Assembly (NCBI RefSeq): GCF_020564355.1
Contig: NZ_JAJCRR010000001.1
Span: 186,001-250,000 of the forward strand
Source: Lachnospira pectinoschiza
Lineage (GTDB): Bacteria; Bacillota; Clostridia; Lachnospirales; Lachnospiraceae
Length of the DNA: 64,000 nt
Reading direction: 5' to 3'
Made by a program: the position numbers and the translations under genes. The notes under the pieces are model-generated. The model did no database searches and had not been told where the DNA came from. It saw only the letters and a program-made list of their open reading frames with translations. Positions 8,948 to 17,259 of the stretch are shown here, one piece after another. Each line of letters begins with the position of its first letter. The first letter of the stretch is position 1.

Positions 8948-8976
8948 TTGACAACAGCTATATGCTGTTATACACT
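8948..8976 (+). promoter_or_regulatory. Promoter with embedded palindromic operator for the GntR-ABC operon
   Basis: TTGACA (8948-8953), 17-base spacer, TACACT (8971-8976). The spacer is almost entirely the perfect palindrome AACAGC-TATAT-GCTGTT (8953-8969). An operator between -35 and -10 is the classic place for repression by the product of the first gene, a GntR-type regulator. Confidence 0.8.
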
Positions 8977-9002
8977 GTTTATACGGAAAGGAGGAAGTGA
9001 GA

Positions 9003-9374
9003 TTGAATATTATTATCAATCATTCATCTATGGTGCCGATTTATGAGCAAATTGTAGATGTGGTGAAGACACAGATTCGCAAAGGAGAACTTAAAGAAGA
9101 TGAGAATCTTCCTTCTGTGCGTATGCTGGCAAAAGAACTTAAAATCAGTGCGTTGACGGTAAAAAAAGCATATGATGCTCTGGAAGAAGAAGGATTTGCA
9201 ATTACAATACATGGAAAAGGAACATACATCACGGCTGCAAATACAGAGCTTTTGCTTGAAGAACAGAAAAAAGAAATTGAAGCGGATTTAGAAAAAGCAG
9301 TTTTTAAAGCCAGAAGATGCGGCATCAGTGATGAAGAACTAAAGAATTTATTAGAATTAATATTGGAGGGATAG
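9003..9374 (+). CDS. GntR-family regulator, YtrA type
   Basis: About 123 residues: N-terminal winged helix-turn-helix (PIYEQIVDVVKTQI ... LPSVRMLAKELKISALTVKKAYDALEEEG) and only a short helical tail instead of a large effector domain, which defines the YtrA subgroup that controls ABC exporter operons. The GTG at 8997 touches the AAAGGAGG site (8988-8994), so the TTG at 9003 is the more likely start. Immediately upstream of the ABC genes and downstream of a palindromic operator, so it very probably represses its own operon until a signal such as a cell-wall active compound appears. Confidence 0.88.
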   Translation: MNIIINHSSMVPIYEQIVDVVKTQIRKGELKEDENLPSVRMLAKELKISALTVKKAYDALEEEGFAITIHGKGTYITAANTELLLEEQKKEIEADLEKAVFKARRCGISDEELKNLLELILEG

Positions 9375-9377
9375 CCG

Positions 9378-10232
9378 ATGTTAAAAATTGACCATCTAGT
9401 GAAAAATTATAATACATTTTCCCTTGATTGTTCGTTGGAAGTTCTGCCGGGACAGATTACAGGGCTTGTGGGGAAAAACGGAGCAGGCAAAAGTACAATT
9501 TTCCATGCAGTACTGGGACTGATTAGACCGGATAGCGGGAAAATTACTGTATTAGGAAAAGACAGTCAGGAAATAACAGCGAAGGATAAACAAAAACTGG
9601 GGGCTGCATTATCCGATTCCGGGTTTAGTGGAAATCTGACGATTCAGGATATTATTTCTGTACTGGAAAAACTGTATGATGATTTTAATAAGAATTTTTT
9701 TATGAAACAGGTGGAAATTTTCGGTCTGCCTTATAAAAAGAAATTGAAGGATTTTTCAACAGGCATGAAAGCGAAATTAAAGGTTTTGATTGCAATTTCA
9801 CATCAGGCAAAACTGTTGCTGCTTGACGAACCGACAGCCGGGCTGGACGTGGTTGCAAGAAATGAGGTACTGGATTTAATACGGGATTATATGGCAGAAG
9901 ATGAAGAACGTGCTGTTCTTATCAGTTCTCATATTTCAAGTGATTTAGAATCATTGTGTGATGATTTTTATATGTTAAAGGACGGAAAAATCATTTTTCA
10001 TGAAGAAACAGATGTCCTGCTTGACCAATATGTTGTTTTAAAAGTAGATGAAGCACAGTATGAGAAGCTGGATAAAAGTTTTATTTTAAAAGTGCAGAAA
10101 GAAAATTACGGATATGCCTGTCTTACAAATGAAAATGCGTTTTATATAGAAAACTATCCGCAGATAATCATAGAAAAAGCTGCGATTGATGAGATTGTGA
10201 CAATGCTTAGCGGAGGTGATGAACAATGTTAG
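9378..10232 (+). CDS. ABC transporter ATP-binding protein (YtrB-like)
   Basis: 284 residues with Walker A GKNGAGKST, an ABC signature of the form DFSTGMKAKL, Walker B KLLLLDEPTAG and the switch histidine in ISSHISSDLESL. The C-terminal ~70 residues are an extra domain common in exporter ATPases of this type. Starts three bases after gntR and overlaps the permease gene by seven bases, so all three form one operon. Substrate cannot be read from the sequence. Confidence 0.93.
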   Translation: MLKIDHLVKNYNTFSLDCSLEVLPGQITGLVGKNGAGKSTIFHAVLGLIRPDSGKITVLGKDSQEITAKDKQKLGAALSDSGFSGNLTIQDIISVLEKLYDDFNKNFFMKQVEIFGLPYKKKLKDFSTGMKAKLKVLIAISHQAKLLLLDEPTAGLDVVARNEVLDLIRDYMAEDEERAVLISSHISSDLESLCDDFYMLKDGKIIFHEETDVLLDQYVVLKVDEAQYEKLDKSFILKVQKENYGYACLTNENAFYIENYPQIIIEKAAIDEIVTMLSGGDEQC

Positions 10233-10894
10233 GACTTTTTATTAAAGATTTAAAGCTGTTAAAAGCACAGAAGAAGCTGTTTATGCTTGTTGGTATAGTG
10301 ACAGCAGTTGTACTGTTTAATATACAGGACGGTACAGAAATGATTGGATTTATGGCAGGATATATGGTATTTGTTGTAACAATGGCGGCAACAAGCACTA
10401 TCGGTTGTGATGAAGCAGACCATGGAACGGTATTCTTATTTACACTGCCGGTCAGCAGAAAGGAATATGTTTTAGAAAAATATGGTCTGGCGGTGGCAGG
10501 AAGTGCGGCAGCAGTATGTATCGTAACGGTACTTGTCTATCTTGTAAGTGTTGTAAGAGGCAGTCAGCTTATGGCAGAGCAGCTTTTTATCATTCTCATT
10601 ATGATGCCGCTGGCACTTATTTTATTTTCTTTGATGGTGCCGTTTCAGTTACGGTTTGGCGCAGAAAAGGGCAGAATGATGCTGCTGGGAGCTTATGGCG
10701 CAGTATTTGGCGGATTGTATATTCTTAAAAATTTCACAGAAAAGTGGAATGTGGATTTGTCGTGGATTGGACAGAAAATAGAGCGGTATTCGCAGGGTAC
10801 ATGGACGATAGTGGCAGTCGTAGCAGCGCTGGCAGTTATGCTGGTATCTTACTTTGCCAGTGTACGGATTTTAAATAAAAAGGAAATTGACTGA
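10226..10894 (+). CDS. ABC-2 type transporter permease
   Basis: 222 residues with about six hydrophobic segments, for example LFMLVGIVTAVVLFNI, GFMAGYMVFVVTMAATST, AAVCIVTVLVYLVSV and a final TIVAVVAALAVMLVSYF. The segment GCDEADHGTVFLFTLPVSRKEYV is typical of ABC-2 family permeases that pair with YtrB-like ATPases. Overlaps the ATPase gene, forming the membrane half of one exporter. Confidence 0.88.
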   Translation: MLGLFIKDLKLLKAQKKLFMLVGIVTAVVLFNIQDGTEMIGFMAGYMVFVVTMAATSTIGCDEADHGTVFLFTLPVSRKEYVLEKYGLAVAGSAAAVCIVTVLVYLVSVVRGSQLMAEQLFIILIMMPLALILFSLMVPFQLRFGAEKGRMMLLGAYGAVFGGLYILKNFTEKWNVDLSWIGQKIERYSQGTWTIVAVVAALAVMLVSYFASVRILNKKEID

Positions 10895-10906
10895 TGGCAT
10901 AAAAAT

Positions 10907-10949
10907 GGGACAGTCCGGTTTAAATGTTTTACCGGCTGTCCCTTTTTTT
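10907..10949 (+). terminator. Terminator after the ABC operon
   Basis: GGGACAGTCCGGTT (10907-10920) pairs with ACCGGCTGTCCC (10931-10942), followed by seven T. It faces the 3' end of argG and may act for both sides. Confidence 0.88.
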
Positions 10950-10961
10950 ATGTTATATAAA

Positions 10962-12188
10962 TTACTTATTATTCTTCTTGCTTAATTCCTGTTCCTTCAT
11001 TGCACGAACCTTTAATGAAAGACCAAACAGATTAATAAAACCGTCTGCATCATGGTGGTCATAAAGGTCACCGGTCTTAAAGGAAGCGATAGATTCGTTG
11101 TAGAGTGAATATGGAGAAGTTGTACCGGCTTTGATGATGTTGCCTTTGTACAGCTTAAACTTAACTTCGCCTGTTACATTTTCCTGTGTCTTTTCAATAA
11201 ATGCCTGAACAGCTTCACGAAGCGGTGTAAACCATTTTCCTTCGTAAATAATCTGGGCAAACTTATTTGCCATATTCATTTTAACTGTTGTTGTATCACG
11301 GTCAAGAATCAGTTCCTCTAACTGCTGATGTGCTTCGTAAAGAATGGTTCCGCCAGGAGTTTCATAAACACCACGGGACTTCATGCCGACAACGCGGTTT
11401 TCAACGATATCAACGATACCGATACCATGCTTGCCGCCTAATCTGTTTAATTCGCGGATGATATCAGAAACCTTCATTTCCTTACCGTTTACAGACTTTG
11501 GTACACCATGTTCAAATGTCATAGTTACATATTCACCTTCTTCAGGAGCTTCTTCCGGAGAGTTTCCTAAAACAAGCAGATGCTTGTAGTTCGGTTCATT
11601 TGCAGGGTCTTCCAGCTCAAGGCCTTCATGGCTGATGTGCCATAAGTTACGGTCACGGCTGTAGCTGGTATCTGCAGAGAATGGAAGATGGATACCGTGC
11701 TGTTTGCAGTATTCGATTTCTGCTTCTCTTGAATCCAGTGTCCATTTTTCATTTCTCCAAGGAGCAATGATGTTGATGTCCGGAGCTAAAGCCTTGATTG
11801 CCAGTTCAAAACGAATCTGGTCATTACCTTTACCGGTAGCACCGTGGCAGATTGCTGTAGCGCCTTCTTTTCTTGCAATTTCAACCAGTCTTTTTGCGAT
11901 AACAGGTCTTGCCATGGAAGTACCTAAAAGATACTTATTTTCATATACGGCGTGAGCCTGTACACAAGGTACGATGTAATCGTCACAGAATTCATCTGTT
12001 AAATCTTCAATATATAATTTAGAAGCACCGCATGAGAGCGCTCTTTCCTGTAAACCGTCTAACTCCTCGCCCTGTCCGCAGTCTGCGCATACACAGATTA
12101 CTTCATAGTCAAAATTCTCCTTTAACCACGGGATAATAGCTGTGGTATCAAGTCCGCCTGAGTAGGCAAGAATTACTTTTTCTTTCAT
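10962..12188 (-). CDS. argG: Argininosuccinate synthase
   Basis: 408 residues; joins citrulline and aspartate with ATP in the penultimate step of arginine synthesis. The N-terminus [16 protein letters not shown] contains the SGGLDT pyrophosphatase loop; later [13 protein letters not shown] and the SPYSLYNE segment fit the family. Start is the ATG whose complement is at 12186-12188, preceded by GGAGGATATC; the open frame continues 16 codons upstream but has no ribosome site there. Divergent from argC across a shared regulatory region. argH is not in the window. Confidence 0.97.
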   Translation of the reverse strand: MKEKVILAYSGGLDTTAIIPWLKENFDYEVICVCADCGQGEELDGLQERALSCGASKLYIEDLTDEFCDDYIVPCVQAHAVYENKYLLGTSMARPVIAKRLVEIARKEGATAICHGATGKGNDQIRFELAIKALAPDINIIAPWRNEKWTLDSREAEIEYCKQHGIHLPFSADTSYSRDRNLWHISHEGLELEDPANEPNYKHLLVLGNSPEEAPEEGEYVTMTFEHGVPKSVNGKEMKVSDIIRELNRLGGKHGIGIVDIVENRVVGMKSRGVYETPGGTILYEAHQQLEELILDRDTTTVKMNMANKFAQIIYEGKWFTPLREAVQAFIEKTQENVTGEVKFKLYKGNIIKAGTTSPYSLYNESIASFKTGDLYDHHDADGFINLFGLSLKVRAMKEQELSKKNNK

Positions 12189-12250
12189 AATTGATATCCT
12201 CCGAATTGATTGAATTTGTATGGTTGCAATTGGCAACGAACTTGTGTCTT

Positions 12251-12279
12251 ATGATAAACCACATAAGGTAAAAATGCAA
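12251..12279 (-). promoter_or_regulatory. argG promoter
   Basis: On the minus strand TTGCAT (complement of 12274-12279), a 17-base spacer and TATCAT (complement of 12251-12256). Confidence 0.6.
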
Positions 12280-12303
12280 TAGGTAAAAATGAATAATATG
12301 CAA
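12266..12303 (+). promoter_or_regulatory. Probable ARG boxes (ArgR operator) between argG and argC
   Basis: AGGTAAAAATG occurs twice (12266-12276 and 12281-12291), and the second runs into ATGAATAATATGCAA (12289-12303), which resembles the Bacillus ARG box pattern CATGAATAAAAATGCAAG. The boxes overlap the argG -35 and lie about 50 bases upstream of the argC -35, placing both transcripts under likely arginine repression. Family knowledge plus sequence match; no ArgR gene is in the window. Confidence 0.55.
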
Positions 12304-12350
12304 AAATATACAAAAATCATGTATATTTATAAAAAAATTCAAATTAACAC

Positions 12351-12378
12351 TTTACAGGACAAAAAAAATTGCTATAAT
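12351..12378 (+). promoter_or_regulatory. argC promoter
   Basis: TTTACA (12351-12356), 16-base spacer of mostly A, TATAAT (12373-12378), 36 bases before the argC start. Confidence 0.72.
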
Positions 12379-12414
12379 GAAACATAACGAATATTTTACA
12401 GCGAGGTAAAAGAT

Positions 12415-13461
12415 ATGATTAAGGTAGGAATTATTGGTGCAACAGGATATGCCGGAAATGAGCTGGTAAGACTGTTACTGGGACATAAGGATGCAGAAAT
12501 TGTGTGGTATGGTTCAAGAAGCTATATTGACCAGAAATATGCAGATGTATACAGAAATATGTTTCAGCTTGTTGATGCGGTCTGCATGGATGATAACATG
12601 GACGAACTTGCAAAGCAGGTTGATGTCATTTTCACAGCGACACCGCAGGGCTTATGTGCTTCTTTAGTAAATGAAGAAATTTTATCCAATACAAAGATTG
12701 TTGATCTGAGTGCGGATTTCCGTTTAAAAGATGTGAGTATTTATGAACAGTGGTATAAGCTGGAGCATAAAGCACCGCAGTACATTGATGAAGCGGTTTA
12801 CGGCTTATGCGAAATCAACAGAAACCAGATTACCGAAAAAACAAGAATTGTAGCAAATCCCGGCTGCTATACAACAACCTCGATTCTTACCTTATATCCA
12901 ATGGTAAAAGAAGGGCTGATTGACCCGGATACCATTATTATTGATGCAAAGAGCGGTACTTCAGGCGCAGGACGCGGCGCAAAGGTTGCCAATCTTTTCT
13001 GCGAAGTCAATGAAAGCATGAAAGCATACGGTGTCGGCACACACAGACATACACCGGAGATTGAAGAACAGTTAGGTTATGCCTGCGGTAGAAATGATTT
13101 GAAACTCATTTTCACACCACACCTTGTTCCGATGAACCGCGGTATTTTAGTAACGGCATATGCAAATCTGGCAAAGGACGTTACATACGAAGAAGTAAAA
13201 GCAGTTTATGATAAATATTATAAGGAAGAAACATTTGTCAGAGTGCTGGAAAGGGACGTCTGCCCGGAAACACGCTGGGTAGAAGGCAGTAATTTTGTGG
13301 ACATCGGATTTAAGATTGAGCCGAGAACCCACCGTCTGATTATGATGGGTGCACTTGATAACCTTGTAAAGGGTGCGGCAGGTCAGGCTGTACAGAACAT
13401 GAACTTATTATTTGGATTACCGGAAACAGAAGGGCTTATGGCAGCACCGATGTTCCCGTAG
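12415..13461 (+). CDS. argC: N-acetyl-gamma-glutamyl-phosphate reductase
   Basis: 348 residues. GIIGATGYAGNELVRLL is the NADP-binding loop; the catalytic cysteine lies in VANPGCYTT and the histidine in HRHTPEIEEQ. Third step of the acetylated arginine pathway. ATG at 12415 follows GCGAGGTAAAAG. First gene of argCJBD, but separated from argJ by 246 bases filled with two kinds of hairpins, so expression of argC and of the rest may be uncoupled. Confidence 0.97.
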   Translation: MIKVGIIGATGYAGNELVRLLLGHKDAEIVWYGSRSYIDQKYADVYRNMFQLVDAVCMDDNMDELAKQVDVIFTATPQGLCASLVNEEILSNTKIVDLSADFRLKDVSIYEQWYKLEHKAPQYIDEAVYGLCEINRNQITEKTRIVANPGCYTTTSILTLYPMVKEGLIDPDTIIIDAKSGTSGAGRGAKVANLFCEVNESMKAYGVGTHRHTPEIEEQLGYACGRNDLKLIFTPHLVPMNRGILVTAYANLAKDVTYEEVKAVYDKYYKEETFVRVLERDVCPETRWVEGSNFVDIGFKIEPRTHRLIMMGALDNLVKGAAGQAVQNMNLLFGLPETEGLMAAPMFP

Positions 13462-13473
13462 AAGTGTGAACAA

Positions 13474-13540
13474 GATTCCATTACAGGGAAAATGCCTCAA
13501 CGTGTTACTTAACTTGGGCTTATTTCCCTGTAACGGAATC
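13474..13540 (+). other. Long intercistronic inverted repeat after argC
   Basis: GATTCCATTACAGGGAAA (13474-13491) and TTTCCCTGTAACGGAATC (13523-13540) are complementary at 17 of 18 positions around a 31-base loop. No T-run follows, so it is not a standard terminator; it could stabilise the upstream argC message or be a processing site. Confidence 0.75.
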
Positions 13541-13569
13541 AGGTTACAATATTTGCAGAATGAGGAGAA

Positions 13570-13701
13570 ATGCGAAAATCCTTAAATTGAAGATTTTCGC
13601 ATAGCACTTTGTGCCGCAGGCGTCACAAAGCTGCTCTTATCGCAGAACTGAATTAATTCAGTTCGCGATTCCTCCGGCATTAGAATGCCTGCGGAATGGA
13701 G
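13570..13701 (+). repeat. Modular palindromic intergenic element, copy 2 (argC-argJ)
   Basis: Hairpin one: ATGCGAAAATC (13570-13580)/GATTTTCGCAT (13592-13602). Hairpin two: AGCACTTTGTG (13603-13613)/CACAAAGCTGCT (13624-13635) with loop CCGCAGGC (13614-13621). Then GAACTG-8-CAGTTC (13645-13664), and a tail GCCTGCGG (13687-13694) directly followed by AATGGAG, the argJ ribosome site. The loop CCGCAGGC is the exact complement of the tail GCCTGCGG. Same architecture as copies at 43277 and 47129. Confidence 0.82.
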
Positions 13702-13707
13702 TGTAAT

Positions 13708-14931
13708 ATGGAAATCATTAAAGGCGGCGTGACTGCGGCAAAGGGATTTTGTGCGGCAGGTTTAAACGCAGGAATAAAAAATAACGAAAAAAAAGATATG
13801 GCGATGGTTTACAGTGAAAAGCCATGTGTAACAGCAGGAACATTTACAACAAATAAGGTTTTTGCAGCGCCGGTAAAGTGGGATAAGGACATTGTGGCAA
13901 ATTCACCATTTGCACAGGCAGTTGTTGTCAACAGCGGTGTTGCTAATGCCTGTACCGGAAAAGAGGGCGATGACGCGTGTGCGGCAGAAGCAAAGGCTGT
14001 ATCCGAAGCATTACAGGTTCCGGAAAGTGCAGTATTGGTTGCCTCTACCGGTGTTATCGGCGCACAGCTTCCAATGGATAAAATCTGTGCAGGAATTAAA
14101 GAACTTCCAAAGAAGCTTGGCAGTTCATTAGAGCATGGCACATTGGCGGCAGAAGCCATTATGACGACAGATACCGTGGATAAGCAGGTTGCTGTACAGA
14201 TTGAGGTTGGCGGAAAGACGGTTACAGTCGGCGGTATGTGTAAGGGAGCCGGCATGATTCATCCGAACATGGCAACCATGCTGTGTTTTGTGACAACCGA
14301 TGCGTGCATTAAAAAAGATGCTTTGCAGAAAATGACAAAAGCGATTGTCAGCGATACTTTTAATATGATTTCCGTGGACGGCGATACTTCAACAAATGAT
14401 ACCGTTCTGGTGCTTGCAAACGGCATGGCGGAAAATGATATTATTACCGAAGACAGCAAGGATTATCAGACATTTTATGATGCACTGTTTTATGTACTGC
14501 GTGAGCTTTCTAAAAAGATTGCAGGTGACGGTGAGGGCTGTACCTGTCTGTTTGAAGTGCAGGTAAAAAATGCGTCAACAAAAGAACAGGCAAAGGTGCT
14601 TGCAAAGTCGATTGTGACTTCAAGTCTTACAAAAGCGGCAATTTTCGGTCACGATGCGAACTGGGGCAGAATCCTCTGTGCAATGGGCTATTCCGGTGCG
14701 GACTTAGAACCGGAAAAAGTAGATATTTACTTTGAAAGTGAAGCCGGAAAGTTAAAAATTGTGGAAAACGGAAAAGCAACCGATTACAGTGAAGAAAAAG
14801 CAACAGAAATCTTATCAAAGAATCCGGTTATTGCTATTGCAGATGTAAAAATGGGAAATGAAGAAGCAACCGCATGGGGCTGTGATTTGACATTTGACTA
14901 TGTAAAAATTAACGCGGATTACCGCTCATAA
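13708..14931 (+). CDS. argJ: Bifunctional ornithine/glutamate N-acetyltransferase ArgJ
   Basis: 407 residues. ArgJ moves acetyl from N-acetylornithine to glutamate, and in bifunctional forms also from acetyl-CoA. The self-cleavage site is visible in KGAGMIHPNMATMLCF: cleavage before the threonine yields the nucleophile of the beta chain. ATG at 13708 is chosen over 13696 because GGAATGGAG (13693-13701) precedes it with correct spacing. No argA or argE gene lies in the cluster, which fits the cyclic pathway. Translation start sits at the end of the palindromic element. Confidence 0.96.
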   Translation: MEIIKGGVTAAKGFCAAGLNAGIKNNEKKDMAMVYSEKPCVTAGTFTTNKVFAAPVKWDKDIVANSPFAQAVVVNSGVANACTGKEGDDACAAEAKAVSEALQVPESAVLVASTGVIGAQLPMDKICAGIKELPKKLGSSLEHGTLAAEAIMTTDTVDKQVAVQIEVGGKTVTVGGMCKGAGMIHPNMATMLCFVTTDACIKKDALQKMTKAIVSDTFNMISVDGDTSTNDTVLVLANGMAENDIITEDSKDYQTFYDALFYVLRELSKKIAGDGEGCTCLFEVQVKNASTKEQAKVLAKSIVTSSLTKAAIFGHDANWGRILCAMGYSGADLEPEKVDIYFESEAGKLKIVENGKATDYSEEKATEILSKNPVIAIADVKMGNEEATAWGCDLTFDYVKINADYRS

Positions 14932-15026
14932 TGAAGTTTCGTATTAAAGATACGGCAACGGAAATATTTTGCGGCGGCAGGTAAAAATACTGTTAAAAGT
15001 GTATATTAAAAATGGAGAGAACAGAC

Positions 15027-15923
15027 ATGGAAATGAATGAAGAATTGAAAAAAGCGCAGGTTCTGGTGGAAGCGCTTCCATATATCCAGAAATTTAACAG
15101 AAAGATTATCGTTGTCAAATACGGCGGCAGTGCAATGGTTGACGAAGAATTAAAGAGAAAAGTCATTCAGGACGTTGTACTGTTAAAGCTGGTAGGCTTT
15201 AAGCCGATTATCGTACACGGCGGTGGCAAGGAAATCAGCAAATGGGTTGAAAAATCCGGCATGGAACCGCATTTCTTAAACGGACTGCGCGTAACCGATG
15301 AGCCGACAATGGAAATCGCCGAAATGGTTTTAAATAAGGTCAATAAAAGCCTTGTATCCATGATTGAAGAACTCGGCGTCAAGGCATGCGGTATCAGTGG
15401 TAAAGACGGTGGCATGTTAAAGGTGGATAAAAAGCTTTCCGGCGGCGAAGACATCGGCTATGTAGGTGAAGTCAAGGAAGTGGATACAACACTGCTTCAT
15501 ACACTGTTAAAGGACGATTTCCTTCCGGTTATCTGCCCGATTGGATATGATGATAATTTCCATGCTTACAATATTAATGCCGATGATGCGGCATGTGCCA
15601 TTGCAAGAGCAGTTAACGCAGAAAAGCTGGCATTCCTTACGGATATTGAGGGCGTTTACAGAGATTACAACGACAAGTCTTCCCTGATTTCAGAGCTTTC
15701 AACAGATGAAGCCAGAGAACTGCTTGCGGGCGGTACAATCGGCGGCGGAATGCTTCCGAAGCTGAACAACTGCATTGATGCGATTGAACACGGCGTATCC
15801 CGTGTCCATATCTTAGACGGCAGAATTCCGCACTGTCTGTTACTTGAAATCTTTACAAACAAAGGTATCGGTACAGCGATTTTAAGCAACGAAGCAGAAC
15901 GTTTTTATGATACAAACATTTAA
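15027..15923 (+). CDS. argB: Acetylglutamate kinase
   Basis: 298 residues. Amino-acid kinase fold with VVKYGGSAM near the N-terminus, [11 protein letters not shown] and a C-terminal [19 protein letters not shown] segment. Phosphorylates N-acetylglutamate; often the arginine-feedback point. The ATG at 15012 is in frame but carries the ribosome site GGAGAG just after it, so 15027 ([11 protein letters not shown]) is taken. 95 bases separate it from argJ and 20 bases from argD. The N-terminal helix preceding KYGG is of the kind found in arginine-sensitive hexameric enzymes. Confidence 0.96.
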   Translation: MEMNEELKKAQVLVEALPYIQKFNRKIIVVKYGGSAMVDEELKRKVIQDVVLLKLVGFKPIIVHGGGKEISKWVEKSGMEPHFLNGLRVTDEPTMEIAEMVLNKVNKSLVSMIEELGVKACGISGKDGGMLKVDKKLSGGEDIGYVGEVKEVDTTLLHTLLKDDFLPVICPIGYDDNFHAYNINADDAACAIARAVNAEKLAFLTDIEGVYRDYNDKSSLISELSTDEARELLAGGTIGGGMLPKLNNCIDAIEHGVSRVHILDGRIPHCLLLEIFTNKGIGTAILSNEAERFYDTNI

Positions 15924-15943
15924 CGAAAATTTCGGAGGAAAAA

Positions 15944-17137
15944 ATGGATACAAAGACAATTATTGAAACAGCCGAGGAGCATTTGATTCATACCTACAAC
16001 CGTTACCAGATTGTACTGGATAAAGGGGACGGTGTGCATTTATACGACACAGACGGCAAGGAATATCTGGATTTCGGTGCCGGTATTGCCGTATTTGCAT
16101 TAGGATATAACAATAAAGAATATAATGATGCCTTAAAGGCACAGATTGACAAGCTGGTACATACATCGAACTACTTTTACAACGAACCGGCGGCAAAGGC
16201 AGCAAAAATGCTGACCAAAGCGACCGGAATGGACAGAGTATTTTTTACCAACAGCGGTACGGAAGCTGTTGAAGGTGCGATTAAGCTTGCAAAGAAATAT
16301 GCGTATTTAAAGGATGGCTCAACCGACCATGAAATTATTGCAATGGAACATTCTTTCCACGGCAGAAGCATGGGTGCGCTTGCCGTAACAGGCAACAAGC
16401 ACTATCAGGAAGCCTTTGGACCGATGATTCCGGGAATCCGTTTTGCACAATACAACAATCTGGAAAGCGTAAAGGAACTTGTAAATGAAAAGACCTGCGC
16501 GATTATTTTTGAAACCGTTCAGGGAGAGGGCGGCGTTTATCCGGCAAAGAAGGAATTTATCGAAGGTGTCAGAAAGCTTTGTGACGAAAAGGGTATCCTT
16601 TTAATTTTAGATGAAATTCAGTGCGGCATGGGCAGAACCGGTTCGATGTTTGCTTATCAGCAGTACGGTGTGAAGCCGGATATTGTAACGGTTGCCAAGG
16701 CTTTAGGCTGTGGTGTGCCGGTCGGAGCATTTGCGGCAAAGGATGAAGTAGCAAAAGCCCTGGTTCCAGGTGATCACGGCACTACCTACGGCGGAAATCC
16801 GCTGGCTTGTGCGGCGGCAGTCAAGGTATTTGAACTGTTTGACAGCTTAAAGGTGTTAGACAATGTAAAAGAAGTCGGCGCATATTTAGCTTCCGAGCTG
16901 GATAAAATTGTGGCTGAATACGATATTGCGACAGAGCGCAGGGGAATGGGTCTGATTCAGGGCTTACAGCTTAGTGTCAATCCAAAAGACGTGATTGCAA
17001 ATGCACTCGATAACGGACTGATTTTATTCTCAGCCGGAACAAATGTCATTCGTTTTGTACCACCGCTTGTTATTACAAAGGCAGATGTGGACGAGATGAT
17101 TGTCAGACTGAAAAAATCTTTGGATTCTTGCAGATAA
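15944..17137 (+). CDS. argD: Acetylornithine aminotransferase
   Basis: 397-residue class III PLP aminotransferase. Features in order: YLDFGAGIAVFALG, FTNSGTEAVEGAIKLAKKY, the ILDEIQCGMGRTG block with the PLP-binding aspartate, and the Schiff-base lysine in TVAKALGCGVPVGA. Converts N-acetylglutamate semialdehyde to N-acetylornithine. Follows argB by 20 bases with GGAGGAAAAA before the ATG. Last arg gene here; ornithine carbamoyltransferase is not in the window. Confidence 0.96.
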   Translation: MDTKTIIETAEEHLIHTYNRYQIVLDKGDGVHLYDTDGKEYLDFGAGIAVFALGYNNKEYNDALKAQIDKLVHTSNYFYNEPAAKAAKMLTKATGMDRVFFTNSGTEAVEGAIKLAKKYAYLKDGSTDHEIIAMEHSFHGRSMGALAVTGNKHYQEAFGPMIPGIRFAQYNNLESVKELVNEKTCAIIFETVQGEGGVYPAKKEFIEGVRKLCDEKGILLILDEIQCGMGRTGSMFAYQQYGVKPDIVTVAKALGCGVPVGAFAAKDEVAKALVPGDHGTTYGGNPLACAAAVKVFELFDSLKVLDNVKEVGAYLASELDKIVAEYDIATERRGMGLIQGLQLSVNPKDVIANALDNGLILFSAGTNVIRFVPPLVITKADVDEMIVRLKKSLDSCR

Positions 17138-17140
17138 GAC

Positions 17141-17212
17141 TTTTTAAAAGAGAAAATACATGCTATAATTAATCGTTATATTAAGACTTGTACCCGCGGT
17201 GCAGGTCTTAAT
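17141..17212 (+). promoter_or_regulatory. Promoter and 5'-leader hairpin of the solute-binding protein gene
   Basis: TATAAT (17164-17169) with a weak -35 (TTTTTA, 17141-17146). About ten bases downstream, ATTAAGAC (17180-17187) pairs with GTCTTAAT (17205-17212) with further inner pairs, giving a hairpin at the expected 5' end of the transcript. No T-run follows, so it more likely stabilises the mRNA; a weak argD terminator is the alternative. Confidence 0.5.
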
Positions 17213-17259
17213 ATTTGCTTATAAACCCCGTGAAATCATGGAAAGGTAAATTAATTGGT

